NCBI RefSeq assembly: GCF_001556515.1
Contig: NZ_LSJA01000081.1
Location: forward strand, 1-30,399
DNA length: 30,399 nucleotides
Direction: 5' to 3'
From: Caulobacter sp. CCH9-E1
Lineage (GTDB): Bacteria; Pseudomonadota; Alphaproteobacteria; Caulobacterales; Caulobacteraceae
Of the stretch, positions 1-8,069 are shown piece after piece. The position numbers were made by a program, and so were the translations under genes. The number at the start of each line of letters is the position of its first letter. The first letter of the stretch is position 1. The notes under the pieces were generated by a model that saw only the letters and a program-made list of their open reading frames with translations, was not told the origin of the DNA and searched no databases.

Positions 1-55
1 GTCAACCCACCCCGACGTCATCAACGCCGACCTGCTGGCCTTCTTCAAGGCGTAG
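1..55 (+). CDS. Alpha/beta hydrolase, C-terminal end only (partial)
   Basis: The window opens inside a gene. Reading from base 2, the last 17 codons encode STHPDVINADLLAFFKA followed by TAG at 53-55. The pattern 'THPDxINADLLAFxK' is typical of the extreme C-terminus of alpha/beta hydrolases of the non-haem chloroperoxidase/esterase group, where the His is the catalytic one. Such hydrolases are often found beside YcaC-like isochorismatase hydrolases, which is what follows here. Only the tail is visible, so substrate and full length cannot be judged. The family call is an inference from a short motif. Confidence 0.55.
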   Translation, partial: STHPDVINADLLAFFKA

Positions 56-64
56 CGAAGCTGA

Positions 65-145
65 GACCGCCGTCATGTGTCAAGCAGGCCCAACTCGGCC
101 GATAGAGCACGAGCTCGCACGTGACGGCGGTCCTTGGCTCGTGCT
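65..145 (+). other. Pseudoknot-like pair of inverted repeats
   Basis: GACCGCCGTCA at 65-75 is exactly complementary to TGACGGCGGTC at 122-132, and pairing continues inwards to 79/118 with a G-U pair at 76/121. AGCACGAGC at 106-114, in the loop of that stem, is exactly complementary to GCTCGTGCT at 137-145. The two pairings interleave, so in RNA they would form an H-type pseudoknot or compete. It could serve as a terminator or attenuator after the upstream hydrolase gene. There is no U-run, so simple intrinsic termination is unlikely. Confidence 0.4.
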
Positions 146-244
146 GGGGCTCGTCACCGTACGCACGGCCGAGCGCGTCCTCTTTGGGCGATTGGAGACC
201 CGTGTCTTGGATGCGGGTCTTCGGTCCGACAAAGGCATGAATCA

Positions 245-268
245 GAAATGATGAGTTTCATTCATTTC
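245..268. promoter_or_regulatory. Operator-like inverted repeat upstream of the hydrolase operon
   Basis: GAAATGA at 245-251 and TCATTTC at 262-268 are exact inverted repeats separated by 10 bases, in an AT-rich patch about 100 bases before the ATG at 366. Position and symmetry fit a dimeric repressor or activator site for the 366-5755 genes. No regulator gene is visible next to it, so the cognate protein is unknown. Confidence 0.35.
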
Positions 269-365
269 CATTTATGAACCATGCAGGCCCCGGCACAGTC
301 TCCTCATCAGACACCGACACGGCGGCCCGGGGCACGGTCCGCCAATCTTCAAAAGGACCGAAATC

Positions 366-1022
366 ATGACCCTGCAAGCCAAGGCCAATCCGGGCGCGCG
401 CCTCCTGAACCCGACCGATCACACCCTGATCATGATCGACTTCCAGTCGCAGATGGCCTTCGCCACCAAGTCGATCGACGCCAGCCTGCTGCGCACCAAC
501 GCCGCCCTGGTCGCCAGCGCGGCCGCCGGTTTCGGCGTCTCCACCATCCTGACCACGGTCGCCGAGAAGAGCTTCTCGGGTCCCATGTTCACCGAGGTCA
601 CCGACCCGTTCCCAGGCAAGCGCCTGCTGGACCGCACCTCGATGAACACCTGGGAGGACGCCCCGGTCATCGCCGAGGTCAACGCCATCGGCAAGTCGCG
701 GATCGTCCTGGCTGGCCTCTGGACCTCGGTCTGCATCGTGGGCCCGGCGCTGTCGGCCTTGGAGCAAGGCTACGAGGTGTTCGTGATCACCGACGCCTGC
801 GGCGACGTCTCGAACGAAGCCCACGAGCGCGCCGTCACCCGCATGGTGCAAGCCGGCGCCCAGCCGATGACCTCGCTGCAATACCTGCTGGAACTGCAAC
901 GCGACTGGGCCCGCGCCGAGACTTACGAGCTGACGACCGGCGTCGCCAAGAAGTTCGGCGGCGCCTACGGCCTGGGCGTCACCTACGCCAAGGCCATGTT
1001 CGGCGCGTCGGAAGGTCACTGA
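366..1022 (+). CDS. YcaC-like isochorismatase-fold cysteine hydrolase
   Basis: 218 residues, the usual size for YcaC-type hydrolases of the isochorismatase superfamily. These are soluble cytosolic enzymes that use an Asp/basic/Cys triad, probably on amides or related small molecules; true substrates are mostly unknown. D25 lies in LIMIDFQSQM, the nucleophile C123 in GLWTSVCIV, and the family stretch DRTSMNTWED is at about 89-98. The C-terminal part (QAGAQPMTSLQYLLELQRDW) also matches the YcaC pattern. The ATG at 366 has a good AAAAGGA site seven bases upstream. It starts a same-strand group running to 5755, together with an amidohydrolase and membrane proteins, and an alpha/beta hydrolase lies just upstream. 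The family call is firm; the substrate is unknown. Confidence 0.85.
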   Translation: MTLQAKANPGARLLNPTDHTLIMIDFQSQMAFATKSIDASLLRTNAALVASAAAGFGVSTILTTVAEKSFSGPMFTEVTDPFPGKRLLDRTSMNTWEDAPVIAEVNAIGKSRIVLAGLWTSVCIVGPALSALEQGYEVFVITDACGDVSNEAHERAVTRMVQAGAQPMTSLQYLLELQRDWARAETYELTTGVAKKFGGAYGLGVTYAKAMFGASEGH

Positions 1023-1074
1023 CCGCTTCCGGGCGAGGCCTAAGCGCCTCGCCCGCCCTTTCTGGAGCGCCGCG

Positions 1075-1332
1075 ATGAAGCCCTATCTCCTGTCTATCGG
1101 CGCCGGCCTTTTGGTAGGCGTCCTCTATTCGCTGATGGGCGTGCGCTCCCCTGCCCCGCCCCCCATCGCCCTGCTGGGTCTGCTCGGCATGCTGCTGGGC
1201 GAGCAGGCGGTCCCGATCGCCAAGCGCCTGCTGGCCAAGGCGCCGGTCGCGGCCTATCTGAAGACGCCCGACTGCGCCGGCCGCGTGCTCGGTCCCCACG
1301 CCGGCGCCAAGACGCCCGAAGACCAGGCATGA
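1075..1332 (+). CDS. XapX-type (DUF1427) small membrane protein
   Basis: 85 residues. Two hydrophobic segments are visible, about 5-23 (LLSIGAGLLVGVLYSLMGV) and 29-43 (PPIALLGLLGMLLGE), joined by a short Pro-rich turn. This is the layout of the XapX/DUF1427 domain, a small inner-membrane domain of unknown function. The pattern 'GxLVGxLYxLxxVRSPAPPxIALxGLLGMLxGEQ' is characteristic. In many proteobacteria XapX genes sit beside YtcJ-like amidohydrolases and isochorismatase hydrolases, as here. The stop overlaps the ATG of the next gene (ATGA at 1329), so the two are probably translationally coupled. The polar tail (about 60-85) has no recognisable motif. Confidence 0.8.
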   Translation: MKPYLLSIGAGLLVGVLYSLMGVRSPAPPPIALLGLLGMLLGEQAVPIAKRLLAKAPVAAYLKTPDCAGRVLGPHAGAKTPEDQA

Positions 1333-3278
1333 CGCCGCTCAATCGCCGACAGGCGCTGGCCCTGGGCGCGGCGCTGCTTCCTAATCCCCGTCTCGCCGAT
1401 CCTCGGAGGTCCGGTCCCATGTCCGCCCAAGCCGATCTGCTGCTCGTCAATGGCAAGTTCACCACCCTCGACCGGAGCAATCCGCGCGCCGACGCCGCGC
1501 TGATCCGCGACGGCAAGTTCGCCGCCGTCGGGGAGGAACGCGAAGTCCGCGCCGCCACCGGTCCCAATCCGACGATCATCGATCTCAAAGGCCGCCGAGT
1601 GATCCCGGGCCTGATCGACAGCCACATGCACATCATCCGCGGCGGGCTGAACTACAACATGGAACTGCGCTGGGATGGCGTGCCGACCCTGGCCGACGCC
1701 ATGGCCATGCTGAAGAGGCAGGCCGCCAACACCCCGCCGCCCCAGTGGGTTCGCGTGGTGGGCGGCTTCACCGAGCACCAGTTCGTCGAGAAGCGCCTGC
1801 CGACCTTGGACGAGATCAACGCCGCCGCGCCCGAAACGCCGGTGTTCATCCTGCACCTCTACGACCGCGCCCTGCTGAACCGCGCCGCCCTGCGCGCCGT
1901 CGGCTACACCAAGGACACGCCCAACCCGCCGGGCGGCGAGATCCAGCGCGACGCCTCGGGCGAGCCCACCGGCCTGCTGCTGGCCCAGCCGAACGCCACG
2001 ATCCTCTACGCCACCCTGGCCAAGGGCCCGAAGCTTCCGCCCGAGTATCAGCTGAACTCGACCCGCCACTTCATGCGCGAGATGAACCGCCTGGGCGTGA
2101 CCGGGGTGATCGACGCCGGCGGCGGTTTCCAGAACTATCCCGATGACTACGAGATCATCGAGAAGCTGCACGCCGACGACCAGCTGACCCTGCGGATCAG
2201 CTACAACCTCTTCACCCAGAAGCCGAAGGCCGAGCTGTCCGACTTCCAGAGCTGGTCCAAGCAGGTCAGGCCGGGACAGGGCGACGACAAGTACCGCCAT
2301 AACGGCGCCGGCGAGATGCTGGTCTACAGCGCCGCCGACTTCGAGGACTTCCGGGTCGAGCGCCCCGAAATGCCGGCCAACATGGAAACCGACCTTGAGC
2401 CGGTGATCCGCCACCTGGTCGAGAACCGCTGGCCCTGGCGCCTGCACGCCACCTACGACGAGACCATCAGCCGGGCGCTGGACGTCTACGAGAAGGTCAG
2501 CCGCGACATGCCGTTCGACGGCCTGCACTGGTTCTTCGACCACGCCGAGACGATCAGCGACCGCAACATCGACCGGATCGCGGCCTTGGGCGGCGGCATC
2601 GCCGTACAGCATCGGATGGCCTATCAGGGCGAGCACTTCATGGAACGCTATGGCGCGAAGGCCGCCGAGACCACGCCCCCGATCAGCAAGATGCTGAAGG
2701 CCGGGATCCCGGTCGGCGCCGGCACCGACGCCACCCGCGTCGCCAGCTACAACCCGTGGGTCTCGCTGAACTGGCTGGTCACCGGCAAGACGGTCGGCGG
2801 GACGCGCCTCTACCCGTCCGCCAACCGCGTCGACCGCGAGGAGGCCCTGCGCCTGTGGACGACCGCCAACACCTGGTTCTCCAATGAGGAGGGCAAGAAG
2901 GGTCAGATCGCCGTCGGCCAGTTGGCCGACCTGGCGGTGCTGTCGGACGATTACCTGACCGTCCCCGAGGATGAGATCCCGCATCTGTCATCGGTTCTGA
3001 CCCTGCTGGGCGGCAAGGTGGTCCATGGCGAAGGCGATTTCGGCAAGCTGGCGCCAGTTCTGCCGCCGCCGATGCCCGACTGGTCGCCGGTGCGGACCTT
3101 CGGCGGCTACCAGGATCGCTCGCGAGGCCACGCGCGGGCCCTGGCCTCGGCCTGCGGATGCGCCAGCAGCTGCAACGTCCACGGCCACGACCACGCCGCG
3201 GCCTACGCCCGCGAAACCCCCACGTCCGATGCGCGCTCCTTCTGGGGCGTCATGGGGTGCGGCTGCTGGGCGGTGTGA
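1329..3278 (+). CDS. YtcJ-like amidohydrolase (amidohydrolase family 3) with Cys/His-rich tail
   Basis: 649 residues. The amidohydrolase begins at about residue 31 (SAQADLLLVNGKFTTLD) and carries the metal-site motif GLIDSHMHII near residue 95, a mid-protein HWFFDHAET, a GAGTDATR segment and the usual C-terminal beta-sandwich strands (GQLADLAVLSDDYLTVPEDEI). The N-terminus (NRRQALALGAALL) resembles a weak twin-arginine leader, so export is possible but not certain; an internal ATG at 1419 would remove it. The last 46 residues are unusual: C609, C611, C615, H618, H620, H622, C644 and C646 form a metal-binding-like tail. YtcJ enzymes hydrolyse N-acyl or cyclic amide bonds, but specificity is not predictable. 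It overlaps the XapX gene by ATGA, and the DoxX gene begins one base after its stop. Confidence 0.85.
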   Translation: MTPLNRRQALALGAALLPNPRLADPRRSGPMSAQADLLLVNGKFTTLDRSNPRADAALIRDGKFAAVGEEREVRAATGPNPTIIDLKGRRVIPGLIDSHMHIIRGGLNYNMELRWDGVPTLADAMAMLKRQAANTPPPQWVRVVGGFTEHQFVEKRLPTLDEINAAAPETPVFILHLYDRALLNRAALRAVGYTKDTPNPPGGEIQRDASGEPTGLLLAQPNATILYATLAKGPKLPPEYQLNSTRHFMREMNRLGVTGVIDAGGGFQNYPDDYEIIEKLHADDQLTLRISYNLFTQKPKAELSDFQSWSKQVRPGQGDDKYRHNGAGEMLVYSAADFEDFRVERPEMPANMETDLEPVIRHLVENRWPWRLHATYDETISRALDVYEKVSRDMPFDGLHWFFDHAETISDRNIDRIAALGGGIAVQHRMAYQGEHFMERYGAKAAETTPPISKMLKAGIPVGAGTDATRVASYNPWVSLNWLVTGKTVGGTRLYPSANRVDREEALRLWTTANTWFSNEEGKKGQIAVGQLADLAVLSDDYLTVPEDEIPHLSSVLTLLGGKVVHGEGDFGKLAPVLPPPMPDWSPVRTFGGYQDRSRGHARALASACGCASSCNVHGHDHAAAYARETPTSDARSFWGVMGCGCWAV

Positions 3279-3279
3279 G

Positions 3280-3708
3280 GTGGCCCGCTCGCGTGAAACC
3301 CCGCGCTGGGTGGCGGTCGTCCTCGACTGGCCGCAGACCGCGCTCCTGGCCCGCCTCGCCTTGGTCAGCGCCTATCTGCTGGGCGCGGTTGTCAAGACGG
3401 CCGACTTCCCCGGCGCAGTGACGGAACAGGCTCACTTTGGCATGGCCCCGCCGGCGTTTTGGGCTGTTCTGACCATCGCCGTCGAGATTATCGGGCCGGT
3501 GCTGATCCTGAGCCGTCGCTGGCTGTGGCTCGGCGCGGGCATGCTGGGCGTCTTCACCCTGTTGGCGGCGGTCAAGGCCAATGCCTTCTGGGCGATGTCC
3601 GCGGGCCAGGACCGCTTCATGGCCATGAACGCCTTCGCCGAGCACATCGGCCTGATCGGCGGCTTTGTCCTGGTCGCGTTGCTGGACCGTCGGGAGCGAG
3701 TCGCGTGA
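3280..3708 (+). CDS. DoxX family membrane protein
   Basis: 142 residues from GTG 3280, one base after the amidohydrolase stop, which suggests translational coupling; there is no strong ribosome binding site of its own. Four hydrophobic segments are visible, at about 20-40, 58-78, 84-103 and 118-136 (AEHIGLIGGFVLVALL). This is the DoxX fold of small four-helix inner-membrane proteins, whose members are tied to quinone redox processes or are uncharacterised. The NAFAEHIGLIGG motif is typical of the group. It ends in a GTGA overlap with the DUF1275 gene. The start is uncertain because no ATG lies in frame at a sensible position. The function in this operon is unknown. Confidence 0.75.
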   Translation: MARSRETPRWVAVVLDWPQTALLARLALVSAYLLGAVVKTADFPGAVTEQAHFGMAPPAFWAVLTIAVEIIGPVLILSRRWLWLGAGMLGVFTLLAAVKANAFWAMSAGQDRFMAMNAFAEHIGLIGGFVLVALLDRRERVA

Positions 3709-4403
3709 GCGCCCAGCGTCCCGTTCGTCTGGCCGGCGTGACCGGCATGAGCATGGCCTTCGTCGGCGGCTATGTGGATGTGATCGGTTTCGTGCTGCTG
3801 TTTGGCCTGTTCGTCGCCCACGCCACCGGCAACATCGTCATGCTGGGCGTCGGCCTGGCCGGCGACGCCAGCGGCCTCGCCAGCAAGCTCCTGGCCCTGC
3901 CCGTGTTCATCGGAACCGCCGCGGCCGCGTACGCCCTGATCCGCTGGCGCAACGCCAAGGGACAGCCCTGCGAGGTGCTGGTCCTGGCGCTGCAGGCTGT
4001 CCTGCTGCTGGTCTTCATGCTGCTGACGGCGCGCGCCCTGCCCGCCGCCGACGCCAATGCGCCTGGGGTCATGCTAGCCGGTCTGGTCGGGGTGGTCGCC
4101 ATGGCGGTCCAGAACGTCGCCGCCCGCGTCGTCTTCGCCCATCTGGCGCCCACGACCATGATGACGGGGAACGTCACCCAGATCGCGATCGACATCGTCG
4201 ACCTCGCCGTGACGCGCGGCCGGCCGGACGAGGCGCTGAGGGTCAGGATTCGCAAAACCTGGCCGCCGGTGCTGGCCTTCGCCCTCGGCGCCATGGGCGG
4301 CGCGCTCGGTGTGCTGTTCGCGGGGCCTTGGAGCCTGGCTCTGGGCGTCGTGGTGGTCGCCGTGCTGGCGGCGCTGCACGCGCTGCGCGGAAAGCGGTCG
4401 TGA
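3705..4403 (+). CDS. DUF1275 (YoaK-type) inner-membrane protein
   Basis: 232 residues from GTG 3705, whose codon overlaps the DoxX stop as GTGA; a GGGAGCGAG stretch at about 3692-3700 can serve as ribosome binding site. Six hydrophobic segments are seen. The family landmarks are GMSMAFVGGYVDVIGFV near the N-terminus, HATGNIVMLG and the mirrored MMTGNVTQIAID in the second half. The two TGN motifs show the internal duplication expected of DUF1275. The biochemical role of the family is not established; some members have been suggested as transporters. It ends overlapping the next start (GTGA at 4400). With the porin that follows, it could form an inner/outer membrane pair for the substrate of this operon, which is an inference. 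Confidence 0.8.
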   Translation: MSAQRPVRLAGVTGMSMAFVGGYVDVIGFVLLFGLFVAHATGNIVMLGVGLAGDASGLASKLLALPVFIGTAAAAYALIRWRNAKGQPCEVLVLALQAVLLLVFMLLTARALPAADANAPGVMLAGLVGVVAMAVQNVAARVVFAHLAPTTMMTGNVTQIAIDIVDLAVTRGRPDEALRVRIRKTWPPVLAFALGAMGGALGVLFAGPWSLALGVVVVAVLAALHALRGKRS

Positions 4404-5755
4404 AGTTGGTCACGCCTGTCGTGCTGGCCGCGCTGGCGAGCGCTGGCGCTGCTCAAGCGTCCGAGCCGCCCGCCTTCAAGCTCGTGCGGTCAGACGAGGA
4501 CTATGGCTATCTGCGCAACGCGACCAACCGCACCGGAGTCGATCCGCTGCGGTATGTCCCCCTGGGCGACGACGCCTATCTCAGCTTCGGTGGCGAAGCG
4601 CGCCTGCGGGTAGACGCCGCCGACACGCCGCGTTTCGGCCTGGGCGGCGCGCAGGCCGACACCTTCGCACTGGGCCGACTGCTGCTGAGCAGCGACCTGC
4701 GCCTGGGCCAGGCCGTTAGGGTCTATGGCGAGCTCGGCCTTCACCGGGACTACGGTAAGAAAGACAAGCCCGCCGCCACCGATCGCGACGGGGTCGACGC
4801 CCAGGTGCTGTTCGTCGACGTCACGCCCGCCTCAGGCTGGCGTTTCAGGCTAGGGCGCCAGGAACTCCAGCTGAACCCGACCCAGCGGTTCGTCGCCGTG
4901 CGCGAAGCGCCGAACATCCGCCAGAGCTTTGACGGCGCGCGGATCAGCCGGAGCGTCGGTTCGCTCAAGCTGGACGCTTTCTATCTTCAGCCAGTCGTGA
5001 TCTCGACGGGCGCCTTCGACGACACCCGCAGCCGCACGCAACGCTTCTACGGCCTGTATGCCTCTACGCGCCTATCGCCGCGCCAGACCTTGGACATCTA
5101 CGCTCTGGGGCTTGAGCGCGACGCCGTCCGCTTCGGGACAGTCAGCGGCGATGAGCGGCGGACCAGTCTCGGCGCGCGGTTCTCAGGCGCTGCTGGCCGA
5201 GTCGACTACGAGCTCGAAGGCGTCGCGCAAGGCGGCCGCTTTGCCGGACGCCGCATCCGCGCCTTCGCGGCCTCAGCGGGCGGCGGCTATACGCTGGATC
5301 AACCTTGGAGGCCGCGACTGGGCCTACGCCTCGACAAAGGTTCGGGGGATCGTGATCCGAACGACGGCCGTTTGGGGACCTTCAACCCGATGTTCCCGAA
5401 GGGCGCCTATTTCGACGAGACCGGCCTCTTCAGCTGGGGCAACCTGGCCGCCCTGCGCGCCAGTCTGGGCGTCGCGCCGTCGAAGGCCGTCAGCGTCGAG
5501 GCCAGCTATACGGCCCGCCGGCTATGGACCAGCGCCGACGCGATCTACCTGCAGCCGCTCGTTCCGCTCGCCGCCGCGCGTCCGGGCCAGCCCAAGAACG
5601 TCGGCGACGCCGTGCAGCTGGACGCGACCTGGCAAGTGAGCCGCAACGTCAAGCTCCAGGGGCAGCTGGCGCGGCAGGACGCCGGCCCGGCCGTGCGAGC
5701 GCTGGGCGGCAAGCCGACCAACCTTGCGGTGCTGTTCGCTCAGTTCCGGTTCTGA
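4400..5755 (+). CDS. Alginate-export-type outer-membrane porin
   Basis: 451 residues from GTG 4400, overlapping the DUF1275 stop. The N-terminus is a Sec signal peptide (KLVTPVVLAALASAGAAQA, cleavage near residue 21). The mature part shows alternating amphipathic strands and the landmarks of the Alginate_exp family: FGGEARLR near the start, RLGRQELQL, REAPNIRQSFDGARI and YFDETGLFSWGNL. It ends in Phe, the usual last residue of outer-membrane beta barrels. Family members include AlgE and many catabolic porins of unrelated substrate, so alginate itself is not implied. It closes the 366-5755 gene set and converges with the dehydrogenase small subunit gene with an 8-base gap and no obvious terminator. 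Confidence 0.8.
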   Translation: MKLVTPVVLAALASAGAAQASEPPAFKLVRSDEDYGYLRNATNRTGVDPLRYVPLGDDAYLSFGGEARLRVDAADTPRFGLGGAQADTFALGRLLLSSDLRLGQAVRVYGELGLHRDYGKKDKPAATDRDGVDAQVLFVDVTPASGWRFRLGRQELQLNPTQRFVAVREAPNIRQSFDGARISRSVGSLKLDAFYLQPVVISTGAFDDTRSRTQRFYGLYASTRLSPRQTLDIYALGLERDAVRFGTVSGDERRTSLGARFSGAAGRVDYELEGVAQGGRFAGRRIRAFAASAGGGYTLDQPWRPRLGLRLDKGSGDRDPNDGRLGTFNPMFPKGAYFDETGLFSWGNLAALRASLGVAPSKAVSVEASYTARRLWTSADAIYLQPLVPLAAARPGQPKNVGDAVQLDATWQVSRNVKLQGQLARQDAGPAVRALGGKPTNLAVLFAQFRF

Positions 5756-5763
5756 CCGGGCGG

Positions 5764-6330
5764 CTAGCGCGTCGCCCAGGCGCGCCCGACCTCGGCCAGC
5801 GGGATGCAGCCGTGATAGGCCCCGGGCACCGGGTCGTACTTCAAGGCGATGGTGGCGCCGGGTTCGGACGTGAAGTAGCCGACCGTCACCCAGTCCTCCA
5901 GCGCCGCGAAGAAATGCGGCTGGCCGGGGTTCTGGCCCTTGGCGACCGCCGCTTCCTGGTCATAGGCGGTCAGCAGGGCGACCTGCTGCTCCGGCTTCAG
6001 CGCCACGAAGACATCGCCGTGCGAAGCGCGAGCGTCAGCGTCCATCCGCGTCAGACCGCCGATCAGCAGGTCCTTCTGGGTCTGGTCGCAATAGTTGGCC
6101 AGGGCGCGGTCGATGAACTGCGGCACGCCAGCCTGGCGCGCGCCTGGCGTATCGGTTGTCGGGATGATCAGTTCGGCCACCACGTCGACCAGCCGCGCCT
6201 GGTCGCTGGTCAGGGCCGTCGGCGTCCAGCCAAGCGTCGGCGCGGCCGCGGCCGCGCGGCCGGCCCAGCCGGTCGCCGCCGCGCCGACCGTGAGCGCCAG
6301 ACCCTTGAGAGCGTCGCGTCGGTGCAGCAT
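5764..6330 (-). CDS. GMC dehydrogenase small subunit (gluconate 2-dehydrogenase subunit 3 family), Tat-exported
   Basis: 188 residues, with start ATG at 6330 overlapping the stop of the GMC subunit gene (ATGA). The N-terminus MLHRRDALKGLALTVGAA has the twin Arg and hydrophobic stretch of a Tat leader, with an Ala-rich cleavage region at about 25-33. The body (LTSDQARLVDVVAELIIPTTDTPGA) is the hallmark of the Gluconate_2-dh3 family. In characterised three-part dehydrogenases this subunit carries the leaderless flavoprotein through the Tat pathway as a hitch-hiker. That fits here: the partner has no leader, and a cytochrome c gene lies nearby. Longer in-frame starts run into the GMC gene and are not credible. 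Confidence 0.88.
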   Translation of the reverse strand: MLHRRDALKGLALTVGAAATGWAGRAAAAAPTLGWTPTALTSDQARLVDVVAELIIPTTDTPGARQAGVPQFIDRALANYCDQTQKDLLIGGLTRMDADARASHGDVFVALKPEQQVALLTAYDQEAAVAKGQNPGQPHFFAALEDWVTVGYFTSEPGATIALKYDPVPGAYHGCIPLAEVGRAWATR

Positions 6331-8069
6331 CACAGATCTCCCCGCTTGCGAGCCTTCACCGCATGGTCGGCCGCCCGCGCCGTCAGCGCCATGTAGGTCA
6401 GGGACGGATTCACGCACGAGGCCGAGGTCATGGCCGCGCCGTCCGTCACATAGACGTTCTTGCACTCATGGACCTGATTGTGGGCGTTCAGCACCGAGGT
6501 CTTGGGATCGCGACCCATGCGGGCGGTGCCCATCTCGTGGATGCCCAGGCCCGGCGCGAAGCCGCTGTCATAGCCGCGCACGTTCTTAAAGCCCGCCGCC
6601 TCGAGCATCTCGGCCGCGGCGTTCTGCATGTCCTTGCGCATGGCCAGCTCGTTCTCGCGCATGGTCACGTTCATGGTCAGGGTCGGCAGGCCGAACTCGT
6701 CCTTCAGGTCACGGTTCAGGGTGACGCGATTGTCCTCGTAGGGCAGGATTTCGCCGAAGCCGCCCAAACCCATGCTCCATGGGCCTGGCTGGCTGAGCGC
6801 GGCCTTGCGCTCCGCGCCGAAACCGCGCCCAGCTTTCCGGAGGTCGCGCTCCCAGCCCGGACGAGACGCGCCGCCCTGATAGCCGAACCCTCTCAGGTAA
6901 TCCGACCGCTTGGTCGCGGCGTCGCCGAGGTTGCGGAAACGCGGCACATAGATGCCGTTGGGCCGTCGGCCGGAATAGTACATGTCGGCGAATTCGGGGG
7001 CCTCGCCGCTGGCCCCGACGCCCAGATGGTGGTCCATCACGTTGCGGCCCAGTTGGTCGCTGCCGTTGCCGAAACCATTCGGGAAGCGCGAACTGGTCGA
7101 ATTCATCATGATCCACGCCGAGTTCAGCGCGGAGGCGCAGAGGAACACGACGTCGGCGTAGAACTCTTCGTCCTTGCGGGTCGTCGCGTCCATGATCCGG
7201 ACCCCGCTGGCCTTGCCGGCCTTCTCGTCATAGATCAGCTCGGTGACGATGGAGTTCGGCCGGATCACCAGGTTGCCGGTGCGCTCAGCGGCGACCAGGC
7301 CGCCGGAGTTGGAGCTGTAGTAGCCGCCGAACGGACAGCCCCGGATACACATGTTGCGATACTGACACTTGGTGCGGCCAAGGCTCAGTTGCTCCTCGGT
7401 CGGCGCGGTCAGGTGAGCCGTGCGCCCCATGGTGATCCGCCGCTCGGGAAAACGCGCTTCCGACTTGGCCTTGAAGGCCTTCTCGACACAGTTCATCTCC
7501 ATCGGCGGCTGGTAGACGCCGTCGGGAAGCTGCGGCAGGCCCTCGGCTTGCCCCGAGACGCCGATGAAGCGCTCGACGTGGTCGTACCAGGGCGCGAGGT
7601 CCTCGTAGCGGATCGGCCAGTCGACCGCGATGCCTTCGCGGGCGTTGGCCTCGAAGTCGATCGGACTGTGGCGATAGCTCTGCCGCCCCCAGGTCAGCGA
7701 GCGTCCTCCGACATGATAGCCGCGAATCCAGTCGAACCGGTTGGTCTCGGTATAGGGATTGGTGTCGTCGCGGACGAAGAAGTGCTGGGTGTACTCCGTC
7801 ATGGTGTAGCCCGTGCGCCGCTGCACCTTGTAGCGCTCGGCCAGCTCATCTGGCGGCAACTGCCCTTGCGGGTACTTGGTCTGCCAGGGATCGAGGGTGG
7901 CGGTCGGATAGTCCTCGAGGTGACGCACCATGCGTCCGCGCTCCAGCACGAGAACCTTGAGGCCTTTTTCCGTGAGTTCCTTGGCGGCGATGCCGCCGGT
8001 GATTCCGCTGCCTACCACGATGGCGTCGTAGGTGTTCTTACGACGCGCGCGACCGTTCAGGTTGGCCAT
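6330..8069 (-). CDS. GMC-family FAD dehydrogenase, probable glycoside 3-dehydrogenase catalytic subunit
   Basis: 579 residues from ATG 8069, preceded by AGGGAG. The FAD-binding Rossmann start is AIVVGSGITGGIAAKEL (glycines at 20, 22, 25 and 26), followed by VLVLERG. A GGRSLTWGR motif, a Cys cluster (CQYRNMCIRGCPFGGYY, mid-protein) and the active-site region HEMGTARMG ... SASCVNPSLTYMAL (His and Asn catalytic pair) complete the family pattern. There is no signal peptide; export would be through the Tat-bearing small subunit encoded next. Relatives include gluconate and glucoside 3-dehydrogenases and the dehydrogenase LacA needed for lactose use in Caulobacter crescentus. The DUF1080, TIM-barrel and Gfo/Idh genes around it favour oxidation of a sugar C3 hydroxyl in the periplasm, with electrons going to the cytochrome c at 9200-9562. 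The exact substrate is an inference. Confidence 0.85.
   Translation of the reverse strand: MANLNGRARRKNTYDAIVVGSGITGGIAAKELTEKGLKVLVLERGRMVRHLEDYPTATLDPWQTKYPQGQLPPDELAERYKVQRRTGYTMTEYTQHFFVRDDTNPYTETNRFDWIRGYHVGGRSLTWGRQSYRHSPIDFEANAREGIAVDWPIRYEDLAPWYDHVERFIGVSGQAEGLPQLPDGVYQPPMEMNCVEKAFKAKSEARFPERRITMGRTAHLTAPTEEQLSLGRTKCQYRNMCIRGCPFGGYYSSNSGGLVAAERTGNLVIRPNSIVTELIYDEKAGKASGVRIMDATTRKDEEFYADVVFLCASALNSAWIMMNSTSSRFPNGFGNGSDQLGRNVMDHHLGVGASGEAPEFADMYYSGRRPNGIYVPRFRNLGDAATKRSDYLRGFGYQGGASRPGWERDLRKAGRGFGAERKAALSQPGPWSMGLGGFGEILPYEDNRVTLNRDLKDEFGLPTLTMNVTMRENELAMRKDMQNAAAEMLEAAGFKNVRGYDSGFAPGLGIHEMGTARMGRDPKTSVLNAHNQVHECKNVYVTDGAAMTSASCVNPSLTYMALTARAADHAVKARKRGDL

Larger units (their letters stand above)
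56..365. other. 310-base intergenic region with overlapping inverted repeats
   Basis: No convincing gene is seen here. The left part (65-145) holds two overlapping inverted repeats. Arm 65-79 pairs with 118-132 (GU at one position), and 106-114, inside that loop, pairs with 137-145. The right part (about 238-278) is AT-rich against a GC-rich background and carries a 7-base inverted repeat. A ribosome binding site (AAAAGGA, about 352-358) precedes the ATG at 366. The region probably contains the end of one transcript and the promoter of the 366-5755 operon. Confidence 0.6.

Noticed and set aside
1254..2984. 576-codon open frame antisense to the amidohydrolase
   Set aside because: The protein is low-complexity, rich in Val, Gly, Asp and Arg with no motif. 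The plus-strand amidohydrolase explains the region fully.
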